The notes beneath the pieces are model-generated. The model saw only the letters and a program-made list of their open reading frames with translations. It searched no databases and was not told where the DNA came from. The position numbers and the translations under genes were made by a program. This document shows, in pieces, positions 1-8,186 of a stretch of DNA of 64,000 nt. This DNA is from Clostridia bacterium (GTDB lineage Bacteria > Bacillota > Clostridia > Christensenellales > Aristaeellaceae), in assembly GCA_017428385.1 (NCBI GenBank), contig JAFRQX010000027.1, forward strand, positions 1-64,000. Direction: 5' to 3'. The first letter of the stretch is position 1; each line of letters begins with the position of its first letter.

Positions 1-72
1 ATACTTGAGTCCATCTTTTAACACCAGTTCACATGCTTTGATCTTAAACTCTTTGCTGTATGTTCTATGCAT
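1..72 (-). CDS. IS3-family transposase OrfA, N-terminal fragment at window edge
   Basis: Only 24 codons are visible. The peptide begins MHRTYSKEFKIKACEL, which matches the usual start of the helix-turn-helix OrfA of IS3-family transposases (YSxEFKxxAxxL). An AGAGGTGG ribosome-binding site precedes the ATG. The protein would bind the element's terminal repeats; the catalytic OrfB would lie further left, outside the window. Too short to tell whether the element is intact. Confidence 0.6.
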   Translation of the reverse strand, partial: MHRTYSKEFKIKACELVLKDGLKY

Positions 73-131
73 TTGTGTCCACCTCTTTCCTTTACTTTAT
101 CATTCAGTCTTCGAGGTGTCCACTTTTACTA
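1..131 (-). mobile_element. End of an IS3-family insertion sequence (partial)
   Basis: The window opens inside the start of a transposase OrfA gene read on the minus strand. The non-coding end of the element probably lies near 112-131, where GTGTCCACTTTTACTA marks the likely terminal inverted repeat; heptad repeat sequence follows. The other end is outside the window, so the family assignment rests on the short OrfA N-terminus and the repeat is not confirmed. Confidence 0.55.
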
Positions 132-140
132 TACAACTCT

Positions 141-175
141 CTAAGTTTTAAGTCTTAAGTTTTCATTATTCATTA
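141..175. repeat. Degenerate heptad repeat tract (TTTTAAG/TCTTAAG/TTTTCAT)
   Basis: AT-rich tandem units of 7 bp with point variation. The same family recurs in at least seven other gaps of this window. Confidence 0.7.
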
Positions 176-186
176 AATGGAAAAGG

Positions 187-209
187 CTGCTGAATTATTC
201 ATTCAGCAG
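187..209 (-). terminator. Stop-codon hairpin / terminator of murI
   Basis: Arms CTGCTGAA and TTCAGCAG are perfectly complementary; the 7-nt loop holds the murI stop codon, so the last coding codons form one arm. A short U-rich run follows on the minus strand. Confidence 0.75.
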
Positions 210-947
210 TTTTTTCATGATCTCTATTGCTTCTTTTCCCCCGCTTGTCTGAAGCTCCACGCTTCCGGGACCGTCATCATTAAGCAGGTTTTCACGGTCC
301 AGCACTCTTCTCAGCTGTCGGGCTGTACCCGCATTTCCGTCTGTAATGGCAATCCGTTCCGGCAATAGATCCCGGATCATATCCTTCAGGAACACGTAAT
401 GCGTACAGCCGAGCACCACAGCGTCCACCTTTTCCGCCGGGTACCGGGCAAACAGATCTCTCAGGTATTGCAGGGCTCCTTCCCTGTCATCCGCCTCTAC
501 CAGTTCCATCAATCCGGGACAGGGCACTTTCACGGCTCCCTCTCCATACTGCTTCATCAGGTTTTCAAACTTTTCCTGATGCAGTGTCAGCGGCGTCGCC
601 AGCACCAGAACGCTGCCGTTTTTTCTCATCCGGGCAGCGGGTTTCAGAGCAGGTTCCATTCCGACTACAGGTATGCTCAATTCTTCCCGCAGGACAGCAG
701 CTGCTGCACCTGTCGCGGTGTTGCACGCTATCACCAGCGCTTTGATATGCTGTTCTGTCAGTATATTGACCACGGTCCTTACGCAGCCAATAACTTCTTC
801 CGTGCTCTTGGTTCCGTAAGGGGCGTTTGCCATGTCACCATAATAGATAAAGCGCTCATCCGGAAGCTCACGGACCATTTCACGCAGGGTGCTGATTCCG
901 CCAACCCCGCTGTCCAGAACTCCGATCGGATCGCGCTTCTGATTCAT
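195..947 (-). CDS. murI: Glutamate racemase
   Basis: Interconverts L- and D-glutamate in the cytoplasm to supply D-glutamate for peptidoglycan. The 250-residue protein has the family's N-terminal GVLDSGVGG motif (about residues 9-17), the first catalytic cysteine in ACNTAT (Cys75) and the second in GCTHY (Cys181), so both acid/base residues are present. A TTG codon lies two codons upstream, but AGAGGA is 7 nt from the ATG at 947 and nearly touches the TTG, so I chose the ATG. Monocistronic in appearance, ended by a hairpin formed partly from its own last codons. Length and motifs are normal; identification is firm. Confidence 0.96.
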   Translation of the reverse strand: MNQKRDPIGVLDSGVGGISTLREMVRELPDERFIYYGDMANAPYGTKSTEEVIGCVRTVVNILTEQHIKALVIACNTATGAAAAVLREELSIPVVGMEPALKPAARMRKNGSVLVLATPLTLHQEKFENLMKQYGEGAVKVPCPGLMELVEADDREGALQYLRDLFARYPAEKVDAVVLGCTHYVFLKDMIRDLLPERIAITDGNAGTARQLRRVLDRENLLNDDGPGSVELQTSGGKEAIEIMKKLLNE

Positions 948-1127
948 GATCAATTCCTCTTTCGCTTCCCGTTATCTTCGCGATATTTTATCAAATTCTC
1001 CGTCTTCTGTAAACCTCGGTTGAATTTTCACCTTCCTTGAATTATGATTGTGTTGGCTTTTCATATAAGGGAAGTAATAAGTATCATTCTTCATTTTTCA
1101 TTAATTTATGAGATCGGAGCATTAGCG

Positions 1128-1340
1128 ATGATTGAAGAAATCCTTGTCGGCGACGTTATTACCACCCGCAAGCCCCATCCCTGCGGATCGAATGAATGGA
1201 CTGTCATCCGTACAGGAGCTGATATCAAGATCCGCTGCAGCGGCTGCGGCCGGATTGTCATGCTGGATCGTGAAAGCTTTCTTCGCCGCCGCAAATCCGT
1301 GCTGTCACGCGGTGCAAAACAGTCTGAATCTTGCCAATAA
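1128..1340 (+). CDS. DUF951 family protein
   Basis: A 70-residue protein of the DUF951 (YyzM-like) family, common in Bacillota and of unknown biochemical function. It shows the family signature KPHPCGSNEW at about residues 15-24 followed by IKIRCSGCGR, giving three cysteines that could form a metal site. The frame stays open further upstream, but GGAG at 1116-1119 is correctly spaced from the ATG at 1128 and family members begin here. The C-terminal tail rich in Arg and Ser is variable. It stands alone between murI (opposite strand) and the secreted protein at 1425. Confidence 0.85.
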   Translation: MIEEILVGDVITTRKPHPCGSNEWTVIRTGADIKIRCSGCGRIVMLDRESFLRRRKSVLSRGAKQSESCQ

Positions 1341-1424
1341 ACTCACCCCTATGCTATAATGCCTGTTGATATTTCGTCAGTTTCTGTATTTGACTGATTA
1401 ATCTCAGAGAAAGACGGTGATCCC

Positions 1425-3029
1425 GTGCGGAAATCGTTATTGCTCGTTCTGGTTCTTTTCCTTTTGGCCTGCTGCGCATCCGCTCTGGCCGATACAGAAA
1501 TCGCGCTGGAACCCTGTGCCGGTAAAATGTCCATCAATGAGGAGAAATATATACTCCTGACGCCATCCAATCTTTCCGATCATCCTGATCTGGTAAGCAG
1601 TCTCGGCAAGTCCCAGGAAGATCTGCTGGCTGACTGGCAGGCTCGCGGCGTGCAGTTCCAGGCCTGGACCAAAAAGATGGACTCCTGTCTGGAAGTCACT
1701 GTCATCCAGGATGAAGAATCCGCCAAATACTTTGACCTTGAGCAGAAAACCCGCAAGGAACGCAATGAGTATCTGAAGCTTCACAAAGGCTCCGGCCGGT
1801 TTGCGAAGGACGGTTTCACCATCCTGCAGCCCGAGTGGAAAAAACAGAAATACGGCGGTAACTTCCTCAAATTTGAGTATAAGCGTACCGTTGATGAAAA
1901 GACCTGGCGCGGCTTTGTCCGCAAAACCGTCCGCAACGGCTACACCGTGATGCTGGACTATCAGACCTTTAACCGTCTCCCCCGCCGCACGGATGAAGAT
2001 GCCCTGAACAAGATTGCCAATACGATTTCCTTTGAAGTCAAGGATCCCATGCAGGCTGCCCAGGAAGCTGCCATGCAGGCAGAAAACGGTGAAGACGGAA
2101 CTGCGCAGTCCTTCGAAGAGATTTCCGCCCTTAAAGCCGGCCTGATTAACATTTCTGTTTATCCTCCGGATCAGACCAACTCCAATACCTTCACTGTTGA
2201 GGGAACTTCTACCCCCGGCGGTGTGGTTACAGTCGTGGGCATGCGCATTGCAAAGACGGAAGCTCACAGGTTCAATGCAGAAGTAACTTCCAAGGGCAAC
2301 TTCAAAGTCAATGTTACCCTTCCCGAAGAAGGGGTCTGGAATTTCACCATCGGTCTGGAAGCTGACGGTAAAACCTATCCTTATGAAAACGTCAAGCAGA
2401 CTGAATATTATACTTCTCTCCTGCCTGTCACGCTGGACACACAGTTCCCCGCCGAGCTTACCTCTGACGAGATGACAATTTCCGGCACCACCGATAAAGG
2501 CGTTACCGTTCAGTGCATCGTTCAGTGCAACGGTTCTGCCATCCTGAACAAGCAGATCAAAACCAATGGCACAGGAACCTTCAAGTTCAAGGTCTCCACA
2601 GCTGTTGAAGGCAGTTATGATTTCGTCCTGTCCTTCCAGAAGAAGGGACTCAATAACGTACGTAAGAATTTCACCAGCACCCGTACGCTGACAGCCGCGG
2701 ATAATCAGGCCCGTGCCAACACAAAGGCCATTCATCCCGCTTACAAAGCCCTGATGAACAGCATGGACAGCTACATCGGCAAAACCATGGTCTATTCTGT
2801 TCATATTGTGAATGTAACAAATAACACAGATCAGTGGGTCATCCAGGCCGCCATGAAAAAGAACAAGGGAACCTATTCCAACTTTGTTTATTACATTGCG
2901 GATACGGATCCCGGTCTGGAACCAGGTACCAAAGTCAAGGTATACGGCGTCTTTACTGGTGGTTACCCGGTGCAGTCTGAAGAAGACATCGTCCTGTTCC
3001 CCGGTTTTGATTATGTCTCCTACGAATAA
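1425..3029 (+). CDS. Secreted protein with tandem Ig-like domains, function unknown
   Basis: A 534-residue exported protein starting at a GTG. Residues 1-22 form a signal peptide (MRKSLLLVLVLFLLACC, then ALA before DTE); the LLAC stretch could also be read as a lipobox. An N-terminal domain (about 24-205) rich in Lys and aromatic residues is followed by two beta-rich modules of about 95 residues (roughly 235-330 and 332-425), each with the threonine/glycine pattern of bacterial Ig-like domains, and a C-terminal domain (about 445-534) resembling a small beta-barrel. No catalytic motif was seen. Likely acts at the cell surface; no neighbouring gene indicates a pathway. Confidence 0.8.
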   Translation: MRKSLLLVLVLFLLACCASALADTEIALEPCAGKMSINEEKYILLTPSNLSDHPDLVSSLGKSQEDLLADWQARGVQFQAWTKKMDSCLEVTVIQDEESAKYFDLEQKTRKERNEYLKLHKGSGRFAKDGFTILQPEWKKQKYGGNFLKFEYKRTVDEKTWRGFVRKTVRNGYTVMLDYQTFNRLPRRTDEDALNKIANTISFEVKDPMQAAQEAAMQAENGEDGTAQSFEEISALKAGLINISVYPPDQTNSNTFTVEGTSTPGGVVTVVGMRIAKTEAHRFNAEVTSKGNFKVNVTLPEEGVWNFTIGLEADGKTYPYENVKQTEYYTSLLPVTLDTQFPAELTSDEMTISGTTDKGVTVQCIVQCNGSAILNKQIKTNGTGTFKFKVSTAVEGSYDFVLSFQKKGLNNVRKNFTSTRTLTAADNQARANTKAIHPAYKALMNSMDSYIGKTMVYSVHIVNVTNNTDQWVIQAAMKKNKGTYSNFVYYIADTDPGLEPGTKVKVYGVFTGGYPVQSEEDIVLFPGFDYVSYE

Positions 3030-3120
3030 TCCTTCCCCAAACTATTCAACCGGCCTCCGGATCCCCGGACGCCGGTTTTCTTTTCCCTTCTTTTATATCT
3101 ATAGAAAAAACACTATACCA

Positions 3121-3160
3121 TTTTTAAGTTTTAAGTCTTAAGTCTTCATTATTCATTAAG
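3121..3160. repeat. Degenerate heptad repeat tract
   Basis: Units TTTTAAG, TCTTAAG and TCTTCAT in tandem, same family as 141-175. Confidence 0.7.
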
Positions 3161-3161
3161 G

Positions 3162-3197
3162 AAATACCGTTCTGAGTTATCGCTCAGAACGGTATTT
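3162..3197 (-). terminator. Stop-codon hairpin / terminator of nth
   Basis: Fifteen-base perfect arms (AAATACCGTTCTGAG and its complement) flank a 6-nt loop holding the nth stop codon. The minus-strand right arm ends in TTTCC. Confidence 0.8.
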
Positions 3198-3803
3198 GCA
3201 TAATTGGTTAAGTTCGCATTCCTCGCACAGCGGTCTCTGCGCTTTGCACAGTTTCCGCCCGTGCCAGATCAGCCAGTGATGTGCGCGTCCCCAGTTTTCT
3301 TTGGGAATCAGCTTTGTCATCTGTCTTTCCGTTTCTTCCACGGTATCTGCCTTGCACAGTCCAAGGCGGTTGCTCACCCGGAACACGTGGGTATCCACCG
3401 CAAAAGCAGGAATCCCGAAGGCGTTGAACATCACCACATTGGCTGTTTTTCGGCCTACCCCGGGCAGTGCTGTCAACGCTTCCATAGTGTCCGGAACCTG
3501 CCCGTTATGCTGCTCCTTGATAATCCTGCAGGCAGCAATGATATTTCCTGCCTTGCTTCTGAATCCGCAGCTCTTCACCATGGGAAACAGTTCTTCCACC
3601 TTGGCTTCTGCCATAGCATTCGCGTCCGGCCAGCGTTCAAACACGGCGGGAGTCACCTTGTTCACCTGCTTGTCGGTACACTGGGCTGAGAGCATGGTAG
3701 CCACAAGCATCTCGTACGGATTGGAAAACACCAGCTCCGCTTTTGCTTCCGGATACATTTGCTCCAGCTGATCGAGAATCCTTTTTTTTGTTTCCTTGTT
3801 CAT
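3177..3803 (-). CDS. nth: Endonuclease III (DNA glycosylase/AP lyase)
   Basis: Removes oxidised pyrimidines from DNA and cleaves the abasic site. The 208-residue protein has the helix-hairpin-helix LPGVGRKTANVV with catalytic Lys119, the catalytic Asp137 in VDTHV, and a C-terminal [4Fe-4S] ligand set Cys186-X6-Cys193-X2-Cys196-X5-Cys202. AAGGAG precedes the ATG. It starts 10 nt after the stop of the FolT-like gene, so the two are probably cotranscribed and nth may fall under the THF riboswitch. No missing residues; a standard member of the family. Confidence 0.97.
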   Translation of the reverse strand: MNKETKKRILDQLEQMYPEAKAELVFSNPYEMLVATMLSAQCTDKQVNKVTPAVFERWPDANAMAEAKVEELFPMVKSCGFRSKAGNIIAACRIIKEQHNGQVPDTMEALTALPGVGRKTANVVMFNAFGIPAFAVDTHVFRVSNRLGLCKADTVEETERQMTKLIPKENWGRAHHWLIWHGRKLCKAQRPLCEECELNQLCKYRSER

Positions 3804-3813
3804 GTCCTGCTCC

Positions 3814-4506
3814 TTACTTGGTCAGTACATAAATCACAACAGCAGCTACTCCTATGATAGTCAGTATGACCAAAGTCGCAATATTCTTTTTGGTAAAATG
3901 CAGCTTCGATATATCACTGACTTTATATCCCAGGCTCTTGAGCGCCGGAATTAACGCACGCAGGAACAATACAAGCAGCAAGGATTCAACGGGAAACAGA
4001 ACCAGGTTTTTGATCATTCTCGGAAGATTAAGGATCTTATAGGTTTTTCCGAGCATCATCTGATAGTACAAATACATGATGGGTGTCTGCAGCACAATAT
4101 TGACGAAAAAGTTAGTGCAGAAACGGGAAAGGATAACCTTTGTCACAGAAATCCTGGTCCTGTAGAAGAAAAGCGCAAACACCAGGGAACCTGCTATTTC
4201 TGTAAAGATAAACAGGAAGAAATAAGGTCCTGACGGGAATAAAAGTGCACCCAGTGTGTCTGAAACCGCTGCGCCGGCAATAGCGACAACCGGGCCAAAC
4301 GTCATGGCGCCGAGTGCATTGACAAGAAACTCAATACTGATTCTGAGATCAGCCGCAATGTATATGCTGACTGATTTCAGTGCGATACGCAGTGCAATCA
4401 TGAGCGCAGCAAAAATCAGTGTTTTGGTGTTTTTCAGCTCTGAAGCTGCCTGCTTCCAGTATTCCTTACTGAAGGGAGTATCAAACAATTTGATATTATT
4501 TTGCAT
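3814..4506 (-). CDS. folT: ECF transporter S component, folate family (FolT-like)
   Basis: A 230-residue membrane protein with about six hydrophobic segments, the first near residues 28-50 and the last at 208-228. The family name rests on the arrangement ALMIALRIALKSVSI followed by EFLVNALGAMTFGPVVA, typical of folate ECF S components, and on the THF riboswitch directly upstream. It would bind folate outside the cell and work with a shared EcfA/EcfA'/EcfT module encoded elsewhere. The ribosome-binding site AAAGGAGG lies inside the hairpin of the riboswitch expression platform, so expression is expected to fall when reduced folates are abundant. nth follows 10 nt downstream. Confidence 0.85.
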   Translation of the reverse strand: MQNNIKLFDTPFSKEYWKQAASELKNTKTLIFAALMIALRIALKSVSIYIAADLRISIEFLVNALGAMTFGPVVAIAGAAVSDTLGALLFPSGPYFFLFIFTEIAGSLVFALFFYRTRISVTKVILSRFCTNFFVNIVLQTPIMYLYYQMMLGKTYKILNLPRMIKNLVLFPVESLLLVLFLRALIPALKSLGYKVSDISKLHFTKKNIATLVILTIIGVAAVVIYVLTK

Positions 4507-4507
4507 A

Positions 4508-4568
4508 GAAAAAAGCCTCCTTTCGATTCACAGAAAACAGTTCTTGTGATTCGCAGAGGCTTTTGCTG
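4508..4568 (-). promoter_or_regulatory. Riboswitch expression platform: hairpin sequestering the folT RBS
   Basis: On the minus strand AAAAGCCTC pairs with GAGGCTTTT, burying the AGGAGG ribosome-binding site in the 3' arm; a further imperfect stem built on CGAATCACA extends it. The run of six T after the stem also fits an intrinsic terminator, so control could be by translation, transcription or both. Confidence 0.7.
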
Positions 4569-4574
4569 TAAAAA

Positions 4575-4675
4575 GCAGCGGGATGCGCATTCTCCACCGC
4601 ACGGTATTCGCCGTTTCGTTTCATGGCAACTCCCCGTCCATGAACACTTTACGCGGAAAACGCTACTCTGCCTTT
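4575..4675 (-). promoter_or_regulatory. Tetrahydrofolate (THF) riboswitch aptamer
   Basis: The minus strand reads GGCAGAGTAG, CCGCGTAAAGTG, an internal hairpin around GGGAGTTGCC, ACGAAACGGCG, GCGGTGGAGAATG and GCATCCCGCTGC. These match in order the conserved blocks of the Firmicutes THF riboswitch (GGAGAGUAGA, GCGUUAAGUG, CGAAGCG, GCGGUGAA, GCAUCCGC). Position just upstream of a folate transporter gene fits its known targets. Confidence 0.88.
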
Positions 4676-4790
4676 ACGAATCGCTCTATATTCATCTGCC
4701 GTTTCCGGCATCTGAACACACAGATTTTACACTAACCATTACCCCAACGCAAGCCTTCCGGCTTACTTTGTCAGTAACGGTAACTGTCAC

Positions 4791-4910
4791 ATTCGTCGAA
4801 GACGAATATTTCATATGTCCCGCGGTTTCCCGCGGGACATATTTCACGTTGCGAAGCAACATTTCACATCTTAAAACGGAAAACATCTTTTCCGTTTTAA
4901 GATATTTCAT
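4791..4910. repeat. Hairpin cassette array A (4 stems, ATTTCAY linkers)
   Basis: Four perfect or near-perfect hairpins follow one another: ATTCGTC-gaa-GACGAAT, ATGTCCCGCGG-ttt-complement, GTTGC-gaa-GCAAC and TCTTAAAACGGAAAA-catc-complement. Each is followed by ATTTCAT, ATTTCAC or TATTTCAT. The array ends 11 bp from the asd stop codon. Confidence 0.85.
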
Positions 4911-4921
4911 TAACTGTGTGA

Positions 4922-6019
4922 TTATTTCTTGGCAACTATATATCCTTTCCTGCACAGCAGTTCTGCCGTCAGGATTCCGCCGCCGGCGGCACCGCGGATG
5001 GTGTTGTGGCTCAGGCATACAAACTTCCAGTCAAAGATCTTGTCTTCACGCAGGCGGCCGATGCTCACACCGAAACCGTTCTGGAAATCCCGGTCCAGAC
5101 GTGTCTGGGGACGGGACGGATCCTCAAAGTACTGCAGGAAGGGCTTGGGTGCGCTCGGCAGCTCCAGGCGCTGGGCTTCAGTCTCAAAGCTGGCCCACTT
5201 CTCCAGAATCTGTTCTTTGGTCACCTTCTTGCGGAAGTTCACGGAGACAGCTGCCATATGACCATCGCTGCAGGCTACCCGCAGGCACTGGGCACTGATC
5301 ACGGGTTCAGCCGCATTCACAATCACCGGGCCATTGCCCTTGTCTTCCAGGCTGCCCCACAGCTTCAGGGGCTCATTCTCGCTCTTCTCGTCTTCTCCGC
5401 CAATGTAGGGAATGACATTATCCACCATTTCCGGCCAGCTCTTGAAGGTCTTGCCGGCGCCGCTGATGGCCTGGTAGGTGCATACGCTCACCTGGGTGGG
5501 CTCAAACTCCAGCAGGGGGGTCAGTGCGGGCACGTAGCTCTGGATGGAGCAGTTGGGCTTCACGGCGATGAAACCGTACTTGCTGCCCAGGCGCTTCCGC
5601 TGTGTTTCGATCACAGCCAGGTGATCTGCATTGATTTCCGGCACAACCATGGGCACGTCTTCAACACCGCGGCAGGCGCTGTTGTTGCTCACGATCGGGA
5701 TCTCGTGCTTCGCATAGTTTTCTTCCAGCGCACGGATCTCGTCCTTCTTCATATCCACGGCACAGAAGCAGAAGTCAACCTTCTCGCCCACTGCGTCGAT
5801 ATCGGACGCGTCAACAATCACCATGTCAGCGGCATAGTCAGGGATCGGCCAGTCAAAGGCCCAGCGTTCTCCCACTGCTTCTTTATAGGTTTTACCGGCG
5901 CTGCGGGCAGATGCTGCCAGGCAGGTCACCTTAAACCAGGGATGATCCTTCAGCAGGGAGATAAAACGCTGTCCCACCATACCGGTGGCTCCAATGATTC
6001 CAACGCGATACTGATTCAT
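4922..6019 (-). CDS. asd: Aspartate-semialdehyde dehydrogenase
   Basis: Reduces aspartyl phosphate to aspartate semialdehyde with NADPH, the branch point to lysine/diaminopimelate, threonine and methionine. The 365-residue protein has the nucleotide-binding GIIGATGMVGQRF (residues 8-20), the nucleophile Cys157 in KPNCSIQ and His254 in ACSDGHMAAVS. The sequence belongs to the archaeal/fungal-type class rather than the shorter proteobacterial one. GGAGGG is 7 nt from the ATG at 6019; an in-frame ATG five codons earlier overlaps that site. Apparently monocistronic, with hairpin array A behind it. Confidence 0.95.
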   Translation of the reverse strand: MNQYRVGIIGATGMVGQRFISLLKDHPWFKVTCLAASARSAGKTYKEAVGERWAFDWPIPDYAADMVIVDASDIDAVGEKVDFCFCAVDMKKDEIRALEENYAKHEIPIVSNNSACRGVEDVPMVVPEINADHLAVIETQRKRLGSKYGFIAVKPNCSIQSYVPALTPLLEFEPTQVSVCTYQAISGAGKTFKSWPEMVDNVIPYIGGEDEKSENEPLKLWGSLEDKGNGPVIVNAAEPVISAQCLRVACSDGHMAAVSVNFRKKVTKEQILEKWASFETEAQRLELPSAPKPFLQYFEDPSRPQTRLDRDFQNGFGVSIGRLREDKIFDWKFVCLSHNTIRGAAGGGILTAELLCRKGYIVAKK

Positions 6020-6164
6020 TTCGGTACCCTCCATGTAGTAAAAAACCGGGCTCGGCCCGTGATTACTGTGAATCTTATCACGGGTATCTCAGTGTGTCAA
6101 CCGTTTCAGACTGTGGGAACAAGCGAAAAACAAGGCTCAGGCCGACGCCGCTTTCCTCCTGTTT

Positions 6165-7091
6165 TTACCGCAGGTTCACCCACTTGTCAAACTCCTCGTC
6201 TGTCGCCAGGACGGTATGTGTTCCGCCCACATTATGCTCTGTCCCCTTTGCATAATCAATACCGGAGGAAGCATGGTCATAGGCGATGGATTTCCGCCGT
6301 TTCTCCACTTCAGGATTGGGATGCGGAATGGCGGACAGCAGGGACTTGGTATACGGATGAACCGGGTTGGAGAAGATCTCCTCCTTTGTTCCAGCTTCCA
6401 CCAGATATCCCAGGTGCAGCACGCCGATCCTGTCGGAGATATACTTCACCATGCTCAGGTCATGGGCAATGAACAGATAGGCACAGGAGGTCTCCTCCTG
6501 GATATCCTTCATCAGGTTCACCACCTGGGCCTGGATGGACACGTCCAGTGCGGATATGCACTCATCCGCGATAATCAGCTTGGGGTTCATAATCAGGGCC
6601 CGGGCAATGCCGACACGCTGGCGCTGACCGCCGGAGAACTGATGGGGATAACGGGACGCGTGTTCCGGGGACAGTCCGACTTTCCGCAGCATGGCGCTGA
6701 TCTGTTCCGCCCTGTCTTCCCGGGACTTATACCGGTGATGGATATCCAGTCCTTCGCCGATAATATCAGAAACCTTTTTCCGTGGATTCAGGGATGCCAT
6801 GGGATCCTGGAAGATCATCTGCATGTTCTCGCGCAGGGTTTCCCTGGTTTTGCCCTCCAGCTTGCCGGTGATATCCATGCCGTCGAAGATAATCTTCCCC
6901 TCAGTAGGATTGTACAGACGGATAATACTGCGGCCGATGGTGGTCTTTCCGGATCCGGATTCTCCCACCAGTCCGTAGGTCTCGCCTGGATAAATCTCAA
7001 AGGAGACGCCATTGACTGCCTTGACGGTGTAGCTGCGGGAAATCCTGAAATGTTGCTTCAGGTTTTCCACTTTCAGAAGCGGTTCACTCAT
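6165..7091 (-). CDS. oppF: Oligopeptide ABC transporter ATPase OppF
   Basis: One of two cytoplasmic ATPases that drive peptide import through OppBC. The 308 residues include Walker A GESGSGKT, the Q-loop FQDPMASLNPR, signature FSGGQRQRVGIARAL and Walker B LIIADECISALD, then the C-terminal peptide-transporter extension (HPYTKSLLSAIPHPNPE). The Walker B segment reads ADECISALD, the ADExxSALD form common in OppF/DppF. The ATG overlaps the oppD stop by 4 nt (ATGA), implying translational coupling. Last gene of oppABCDF. The tail after about residue 275 is longer than in E. coli OppF. Confidence 0.95.
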   Translation of the reverse strand: MSEPLLKVENLKQHFRISRSYTVKAVNGVSFEIYPGETYGLVGESGSGKTTIGRSIIRLYNPTEGKIIFDGMDITGKLEGKTRETLRENMQMIFQDPMASLNPRKKVSDIIGEGLDIHHRYKSREDRAEQISAMLRKVGLSPEHASRYPHQFSGGQRQRVGIARALIMNPKLIIADECISALDVSIQAQVVNLMKDIQEETSCAYLFIAHDLSMVKYISDRIGVLHLGYLVEAGTKEEIFSNPVHPYTKSLLSAIPHPNPEVEKRRKSIAYDHASSGIDYAKGTEHNVGGTHTVLATDEEFDKWVNLR

Positions 7092-8173
7092 AGATATTTT
7101 GCCACCTCCTTCTGTGCCCGTTCAATCCGGGTCTTCAGCTCTACGGGCATCTCAACCTTCGGAGCATCAGGATGGAGCAGCCAGGTTGCTGCAAAGTGCG
7201 TACGGGACACCTGGAACATCGGCGGTTCTTCTTTCTCGTCGATTGCCATGGCAAACTGGTTCCGTGCAGCGAAAGCGTCACCCTTCGGCTCATGCAGCAG
7301 GTTGGGCGGACTTCCGGGAATGGAATACAGCCGCTCATCGTCCGTATCCAGATCCGGCATGGAGGAAAGCAGGCCCCAGGTATAGGGATGCTTCGGCTCA
7401 TAGAAGATCTCGTTAACATTGCCCACTTCCACGATCTTGCCGGCATACATCACATTCACATAGTCTGCCACCTTGGCTACAACACCCAGGTCATGGGTAA
7501 TATAGATGACAGAAAGCTTCATCTTCTTCTGGATATCCATGATCAGCTCCAGAATGCGTGCCTGGATGGTCACGTCCAGTGCCGTGGTCGGCTCATCACA
7601 GATCAGGATGTCCGGATCCGCGCTCAGCGCGATGGCGATAACCACCCGCTGCCGCATACCGCCGGACAGCTGGTGCGGATAGTTCTTAAACCGTTTTTCC
7701 GCTTCCGGAATACCCACCAGGTCCAGCAGCTCAATCGCCCGCTTCCGGGCGGCTTCCTTTTCCATGTGCTTGTGCAGGAACATGCCTTCCATGATCTGTT
7801 TGCCGATGGTCATGGTGGGGTCCAGGCTGGTCATGGGATCCTGGAACACCATGGCAATCCGCTGCCCGTTGATGTCACGGCGCAGTTCCTTCCTGCTCAT
7901 CTTCAGCAGGTCTGTAGTAACCTCGTTGCCGTCCTTATCCGTATAGGTATACAGGATTTCTCCGCTGTTGATGATGGCGTTGCTGTCCAGCAGGCCCATG
8001 GCGGCCTTCATGGTCACCGATTTACCGGAGCCGGATTCTCCCACAACAGCCACGGTTTCACCCTTGCACAGGTCCAGGCTCACGCCCCGAATGGCATGCA
8101 CAATACCGGCGTTTGTTTTGAAGGAGATATCCAGATTTTTGATATCGAGGATTTTCTTCGGTGTCTCGCTCAT
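7088..8173 (-). CDS. oppD: Oligopeptide ABC transporter ATPase OppD
   Basis: Second ATPase of the peptide importer. The 361-residue protein has Walker A GESGSGKS, signature [15 protein letters not shown] and Walker [13 protein letters not shown], followed by the family's C-terminal region with [14 protein letters not shown]. The frame is open further upstream, but the ATG at 8173 is preceded by GGAGGGG and matches family starts. The usual cysteine cluster that binds iron-sulfur in some OppD proteins (CPF...C...C) is not seen: the region reads [15 protein letters not shown]. It overlaps oppF by 4 nt and starts 13 nt after oppC. Confidence 0.95.
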   Translation of the reverse strand: MSETPKKILDIKNLDISFKTNAGIVHAIRGVSLDLCKGETVAVVGESGSGKSVTMKAAMGLLDSNAIINSGEILYTYTDKDGNEVTTDLLKMSRKELRRDINGQRIAMVFQDPMTSLDPTMTIGKQIMEGMFLHKHMEKEAARKRAIELLDLVGIPEAEKRFKNYPHQLSGGMRQRVVIAIALSADPDILICDEPTTALDVTIQARILELIMDIQKKMKLSVIYITHDLGVVAKVADYVNVMYAGKIVEVGNVNEIFYEPKHPYTWGLLSSMPDLDTDDERLYSIPGSPPNLLHEPKGDAFAARNQFAMAIDEKEEPPMFQVSRTHFAATWLLHPDAPKVEMPVELKTRIERAQKEVAKYL

Positions 8174-8186
8174 CTGTCTCCCCTCC

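Noticed and set aside
4791..4910. CRISPR array
   Set aside because: Units are hairpins of changing sequence and length with a 7-bp linker; there are no identical 25-40 bp repeats, spacers or cas genes.
5006..6472. 488-codon open frame on the plus strand across asd
   Set aside because: Spans antisense of two unrelated genes with no ribosome-binding site.
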